Source: CALDTK01 sp965213735
Lineage (GTDB): Bacteria > Bacteroidota > Bacteroidia > Chitinophagales > Saprospiraceae
NCBI GenBank assembly: GCA_965213735.1
Contig: CBDCAB010000006.1
Location: 2,170,001-2,234,000 of the forward strand
DNA length: 64,000 bases
Direction of reading: 5' to 3'
Position numbers and translations under genes: made by a program. This document shows, piece after piece, positions 60,901 through 64,000 of the stretch. Each line of letters starts with the position of its first letter. The first letter of the stretch is position 1. The notes beneath the pieces are model-generated. The model saw only the letters and a list, made by a program, of their open reading frames with translations. It did no database searches and was not told the DNA's origin.

Positions 60901-63708
60901 CAAGGTCTGCGAGAATATATCAACAGGTCGAAATTCGCCAGAAATAGAGGGCATATTTGAGCTACAAGAATTTTCGAAATCGTCAGATGATTGTGCTGCG
61001 TCATCAGCAAATACCACATCGAGATCACTCCCAAAGCATCGTCCATTGTCAGGCCGATTAAAAAGTTGTAATGTTGGCCCCATTGGCAAGCCAATACCTC
61101 CGCTTAAATCACCAACGTAGGTATGGCTTATCAGAGGAGCAACTTCGATTTGGTATATATCACCGCTTTGCGTAGCAGTAATGGTCGAAGTATAATTGCC
61201 ACCATTACCGCTGCCGATGGCCACTGGAGAAGTATTTTCCAGATCGACACGTTGTAGTGGAATCCTTCTAAACGAATTAATGGGGCTATACGCACCGAGG
61301 CCGCAGCCATTTTCATAGGCCACCCGCCAATACCAAATCCCCGGCGCTATTCCGGTAGCTACCACAGTACCATCTGTGAAGAGCTGTTCGAAATCTATTG
61401 TCGCAAAAGTCGGATCGCTAGAGAGCTGAAATTGCACTGCGCCATTGGCCGCATTATAGCTCCAGTTAAAGTTGGTAAATACGACTCCAATATCCGCACC
61501 GTCGACTGGTGTCATGGGTGCCGGTGTAGCTGTGGGAGGACTGTCGCGCACCAACACCAGGGTAAGCGTTCGCTGCTCAGTCGCCGAGCTAGCCTCTACA
61601 AGAAAGCTATACGAACCTTGTGCGACACCTTGAAGGTTGGCCAGGGTAAGCGTAGTGGTGAAATTGCCAGATTGATTGTTGAGACTAAAGCTTGGTACAA
61701 CACCACTTGGTAGCCCGGTGGCTATAAGGGTCACGCTTTCGCTAAAACCCAATATGGCAGCGACATCTACAGTATAGCTGACAGGCTGATTAGAACATGA
61801 TATAGCCGTTAAACTCTGAGAATTTAACGTAAAGGTTGGCCCTAGAAATTCTGTGATGGTCAGGTCGGCATCATTGACATCTAAAAATACATTACCCACT
61901 GCTTTAACGACAAATCTTGCATTCGTGCTGGCAACATTGGGGATAGTTACGCTTGCTTGGCCAGAATTAGCCACTGCACTCGCTAGGGTAAAGTCGTAGG
62001 TGAGGCCGCCGTCGAGGCTCATGTAAATATCGACTGTAGGAGTATTAAATGGCGGAGCAGTCGTACCGGCTACATCCCAGGTGAGGGTATAGGAGCTGAA
62101 ACCTTCCAGTGTAGCAGTGGTATTGTAGTTGGTAATGCGAAAAGGCGTAGTACCGGCAGTCTCTACATTGGCGACGGCCTCAGCTGTGCAGCCTACACTG
62201 CTATTGTTGTCGCGTACAGTAACCTGAAAGGTCATATCGCGTGGCACTGAAGGCAGCACCTCGTAGTCGGGATAAAGTCCACTCGGAAACCTGCGGCGTG
62301 GATCAGCACTCGGCGCTAATGAGCGAAACAGCGGTCCGTTGACATTGGTACTCTGCGGAGGCTGCGCGCCACCACTCTCGTTGTCGATCTGTTCCCAGGT
62401 GTAGGTGAGGGAATCACCATCGGGATCACTGGCATTGGCCGTTAGCTCAAAGGCAGTGAAAATAGGAATGACAAAGCTTCCAGCCGCCGCCACGGTCGGT
62501 GCATTATTAGTTGTAGGTATTATTTCTGCACAATCGCCAAACGGGCTAGTGATAAAGGTTGCAATTTGCTGAATGCTTATCGTGTGAAAGTAAGCATCTG
62601 AGTTACTTTGGACGTTTGGAGAGCATATACCCGCATAGGCCATAATAGTGGAGCCGCTACCGGGCTCAATAGCTGTAGAGGGTGAAATATTGCCACTGCA
62701 GCTGTTGTAAAAGGTATGCGTGGCGCCAAACTGGTGGCCCATTTCGTGCGCTACATAATCTATGTAAAAACCATCATTAGTTGGATTGGCTACGCCCGTT
62801 ACTGCACGCGCCTTGTTACCATTAGCGCAGGGGCTGTTGAGTTGGGCTAAGCCTCCACCTTGGGTCGAGAACAGGTGGCCGATGTCGTAATCTGCGTTGT
62901 CGATTCGACTGTCGATCTGAGTTTGCGATTCATTGATGAGGGCACCAGGATTGCCTTCGGTAAAGGGGTCGGTGGCGCCATTGAGAAATACCAGCACATC
63001 ATTGTTAGGGATGAGCTCGAGAGTGATACCTAAGTCTCGTTCATAGACTTGATTTATGCGGTTGACGGCGACGTTCATTGCTGCAATCACGGCAGGCACA
63101 GTTGGATTAGGGCCAGCCACCGCGTTGGCATATTCCCCAGTACACGTAATGGCTAGCCGGTAGCGCCGCAGCTGACAATCTCCTGCTACCGAGCGCTGCT
63201 GATGGGGCTGGCTGGGCAGCAGCTGATCATCCTCATTGTGACATTCAAAATCTTGGAGATGAATATCTGCCTGATCGTATATGGTGTAGCGTCGTGTAGC
63301 AGCACTCGAGCCCGTTGTGGTCAGGATTTGCTGGTGCCCGTGAGCATCTGTGATTGCGCTGGTCCAGCCATTGTTAGGACTGTACTCGGCGCGTATGCGG
63401 GTGCTGGGATTACCTTTTTGCACGCCTGCGAAAGCGAGAATCTGCGGGTAGCGCGCCTGCAGTTCCGGGTGCATCGAGCTTGCCCTTTTGAGGATAAACT
63501 CTCCTGTTTTGCGCCCGAGCAAAGGAAAACGCGCCACCTGTTGCGCCCCACGAGCAGGCTGTTGCAAGGCGGACAGTAGGGCAGCTTCATCTACAGCCAC
63601 CGCTTCACCATATGCGGGTACAGCTTGTGCAAATGAGCTAGCTGAGAAATATAGCAGCACTGCGAGCAGAAGAAATATGTTGCCAATGCACTTGCGACCT
63701 TGCCTCAT
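57979..63708 (-). CDS. Giant reprolysin-like metalloprotease with SprB repeats and T9SS type A domain
   Basis: A 1909-residue secreted protein. Signal peptide near residues 1-28; pro-domain; zinc protease core HEMGHQFGATH with His321, Glu322, His325 and His331 (reprolysin-type); Ig-like and fibronectin-like domains; a proprotein-convertase-like P domain (GTYTLSITDHAPVDGGNIEEWALSLWY); about eight SprB-type repeats (SCNGRADGVIEVVASGGTGPYTYSLDGG pattern); and a C-terminal sorting domain (LEVFPNPADEYLVV to HVPVIVR). It should be exported through T9SS and act at the cell surface or outside. Confidence 0.92.
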   Translation of the reverse strand: MRQGRKCIGNIFLLLAVLLYFSASSFAQAVPAYGEAVAVDEAALLSALQQPARGAQQVARFPLLGRKTGEFILKRASSMHPELQARYPQILAFAGVQKGNPSTRIRAEYSPNNGWTSAITDAHGHQQILTTTGSSAATRRYTIYDQADIHLQDFECHNEDDQLLPSQPHQQRSVAGDCQLRRYRLAITCTGEYANAVAGPNPTVPAVIAAMNVAVNRINQVYERDLGITLELIPNNDVLVFLNGATDPFTEGNPGALINESQTQIDSRIDNADYDIGHLFSTQGGGLAQLNSPCANGNKARAVTGVANPTNDGFYIDYVAHEMGHQFGATHTFYNSCSGNISPSTAIEPGSGSTIMAYAGICSPNVQSNSDAYFHTISIQQIATFITSPFGDCAEIIPTTNNAPTVAAAGSFVIPIFTAFELTANASDPDGDSLTYTWEQIDNESGGAQPPQSTNVNGPLFRSLAPSADPRRRFPSGLYPDYEVLPSVPRDMTFQVTVRDNNSSVGCTAEAVANVETAGTTPFRITNYNTTATLEGFSSYTLTWDVAGTTAPPFNTPTVDIYMSLDGGLTYDFTLASAVANSGQASVTIPNVASTNARFVVKAVGNVFLDVNDADLTITEFLGPTFTLNSQSLTAISCSNQPVSYTVDVAAILGFSESVTLIATGLPSGVVPSFSLNNQSGNFTTTLTLANLQGVAQGSYSFLVEASSATEQRTLTLVLVRDSPPTATPAPMTPVDGADIGVVFTNFNWSYNAANGAVQFQLSSDPTFATIDFEQLFTDGTVVATGIAPGIWYWRVAYENGCGLGAYSPINSFRRIPLQRVDLENTSPVAIGSGNGGNYTSTITATQSGDIYQIEVAPLISHTYVGDLSGGIGLPMGPTLQLFNRPDNGRCFGSDLDVVFADDAAQSSDDFENSCSSNMPSISGEFRPVDIFSQTLPREGAGTYTLSITDHAPVDGGNIEEWALSLWYANITDYNESVALNALSVAMGGQRVVASGNISAGAAGVAPSDMRWVVKRLPTAGSLELRGDELMLGESFTQQDVVNGELLYLHDAGTGLSTDQIVFDLLIDDQGYRPNLVLPVSIIANTLSAIATIDEVLDCAGDMDASIIVTASDGTPPYMYSLNGGSFQNSNQFTGLAAGDYTVTVRDALSFEVDAATVTVLDPPVLTLTASATGSTITATGQGGTGVLVYSLNSGPNQASGTFENLQNGTYQVRVTDTNGCTKSKQVVVSVGALLVDLSVTTPILCNGQLGTITVDAAGGTSPYTYSLNGVASQASPVFAGLTAGTYIATVVDATGMSATSAGSVVFIEPAELVAIATITNDQVHITASGGTLPYSYRLDSGPYQSSATFTGLSNGTYTYTVRDANQCTITGSFQISFNNMSIAASSTNISCNGRADGVIEVVASGGTGPYTYSLDGGAAQASGTFDGLAPGQYTVTATDAHGLTATTGTITLTEPPLLQLAATVNGNFINLTASGGTSPYTYSGPGAVSGAGNVFGPLTAGTYTYTVVDELGCEATATAVVTASNLSIAINFNVGQESCPGAGDGAVTLSGVNGTPPYEFSLDGGAFSSTSFYDDLAAGSYTATVRDANGTTASTSFEILARLVPTVDVTVEGSRVSLSNFSDPAANLSYSFNDGGSFSSSAVGYIYTAGTSTVVIRYNGCILEVPVNITAPLAITSDTATACPGEAFATGTVCVTGGVGSFSVVAGLGTVTTTTQPGCDDAYIISIPSNFSSTIVEVVDQTGATRAVPVMVEIHPTFTIDGVIDGNTLTVSVQGGQAPFTYSLDGGASMQSDSVFSNLGDGPIVVTVTDVNGCSSEETFIVSSLSELAQQLELEVFPNPADEYLVVRVASINGLEDYLLVDGVGRVVLRQQAAGPITRLELGALQAGYYTLLVRHAEGAAHVPVIVR

Positions 63709-63809
63709 AGAGCTAACCTAAGGCCTCTAACAATAACAAAACCTAGGGCAGCTGACATGTCTCCACATTCTTAGCACTTTGTGTCAAGAATCTGAGCCTT
63801 GAACGTTAC

Positions 63810-63816
63810 TACTTTG
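63810..63816 (+). promoter_or_regulatory. TACTTTG promoter-like box before dapD
   Basis: Five bases before ATG 63822; the spacer CCGCC resembles the GCCGCC spacer before ligA. Confidence 0.4.
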
Positions 63817-63821
63817 CCGCC

Positions 63822-64000
63822 ATGAAGGATTTACGCACCCGCATTGAAGCCGCTTGGGACAATCGCCAGCTGCTCAAGGATGCAGAAACTGTGGAGGCTA
63901 TACGAGCGGTGGTAGACTTACTCGATCAGGGTCAGCTGCGTGTAGCCGAGCCCGCCGGAGCCGAGTGGCAGGTCAACGAATGGGTGAAAAAAGCGGTGGT
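63822..64000 (+). CDS. dapD: Tetrahydrodipicolinate N-succinyltransferase (partial, runs off the right edge)
   Basis: The first 59 codons and part of the next, open to the window end. The sequence MKDLRTRIEAAWDNRQLLKD, then AIRAVVDLLDQGQLRVAEP and WQVNEWVKKAVV, is the characteristic DapD N-terminus. DapD succinylates tetrahydrodipicolinate on the way to diaminopimelate and lysine. The catalytic beta-helix lies outside the window. Confidence 0.9.
   Translation, partial: MKDLRTRIEAAWDNRQLLKDAETVEAIRAVVDLLDQGQLRVAEPAGAEWQVNEWVKKAV

Noticed and set aside
1..64000. tRNA or rRNA genes
   Set aside because: No cloverleaf-like segment with a T-arm GTTCRA context or rRNA-like stretch was recognised; a tRNA scan would be decisive.

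Overview
The window reads as chromosomal DNA of a Bacteroidota bacterium, most likely a Saprospiria/Lewinella-like marine gliding type. The signs are a SusC/SusD pair, three secreted proteins with type IX secretion (T9SS) sorting domains (two type A, one gliding-motility type B), SprB-like repeats, an ECF sigma factor paired with a membrane/beta-barrel protein, and promoter-like TAnnTTTG elements close to start codons. No rRNA, tRNA or CRISPR array was seen.

Layout. 1-4.7 kb: F1Fo ATP synthase operon atpB-E-F-H-A-G, entering from the left edge; atpD and atpC are not here. 4.8-12.3 kb: polysaccharide deacetylase, GNAT acetyltransferase, DUF421 protein, acyl-CoA dehydrogenase, methyltransferase plus nucleotidyltransferase, and a CHASE3 histidine kinase with its receiver. 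12.4-15.6 kb: an alpha/beta hydrolase gene split by a complete IS66-type element with an 8 bp target duplication. 15.6-26.9 kb: T9SS protein, SET-domain protein, Fe-S/flavoprotein electron-transfer pair, CtpA protease, a TIGR03915-like protein, CvpA and ahcY. 27.1-31.9 kb: SusC/SusD uptake pair. 32.4-34.5 kb: sigma factor and barrel protein with a heptanucleotide-repeat linker. 34.5-35.9 kb: composite repeats flanking a decayed TacAT-type toxin-antitoxin locus with an intact antitoxin. 36-48.2 kb: kynureninase, a 2322-residue adhesin-like T9SS protein with 32 cysteine-paired repeats, homogentisate dioxygenase, HupE-like and YidD proteins. 48.6-53.7 kb: ligA, a glutamate-receptor-like potassium channel and rlmD. 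53.8-54.8 kb: a noncoding tandem array. 55-63.7 kb: a lipoprotein, a barrel protein and a 1909-residue reprolysin-like T9SS protease. 63.8 kb to the right edge: start of dapD.

Most striking signals. (1) A 14-mer, GTTTTGGCGAAAGC, occurs nine times exactly in 64 kb, in several reading frames, on both strands and between genes. A sister form GTTTTGCCGAAAGG occurs four more times; the two differ by a swapped base pair of a possible GC-GAAA-GC mini-hairpin. This looks like a genome-wide DNA-level signal of unknown role. (2) The roughly 960 bp array upstream of rlmD contains six copies of an 84 bp foldable unit, four of them followed by all or part of a second unit with T-rich tracts. (3) Several genes carry a promoter-like TAnnTTTG box only 3-6 bases before ATG, suggesting leaderless transcripts.
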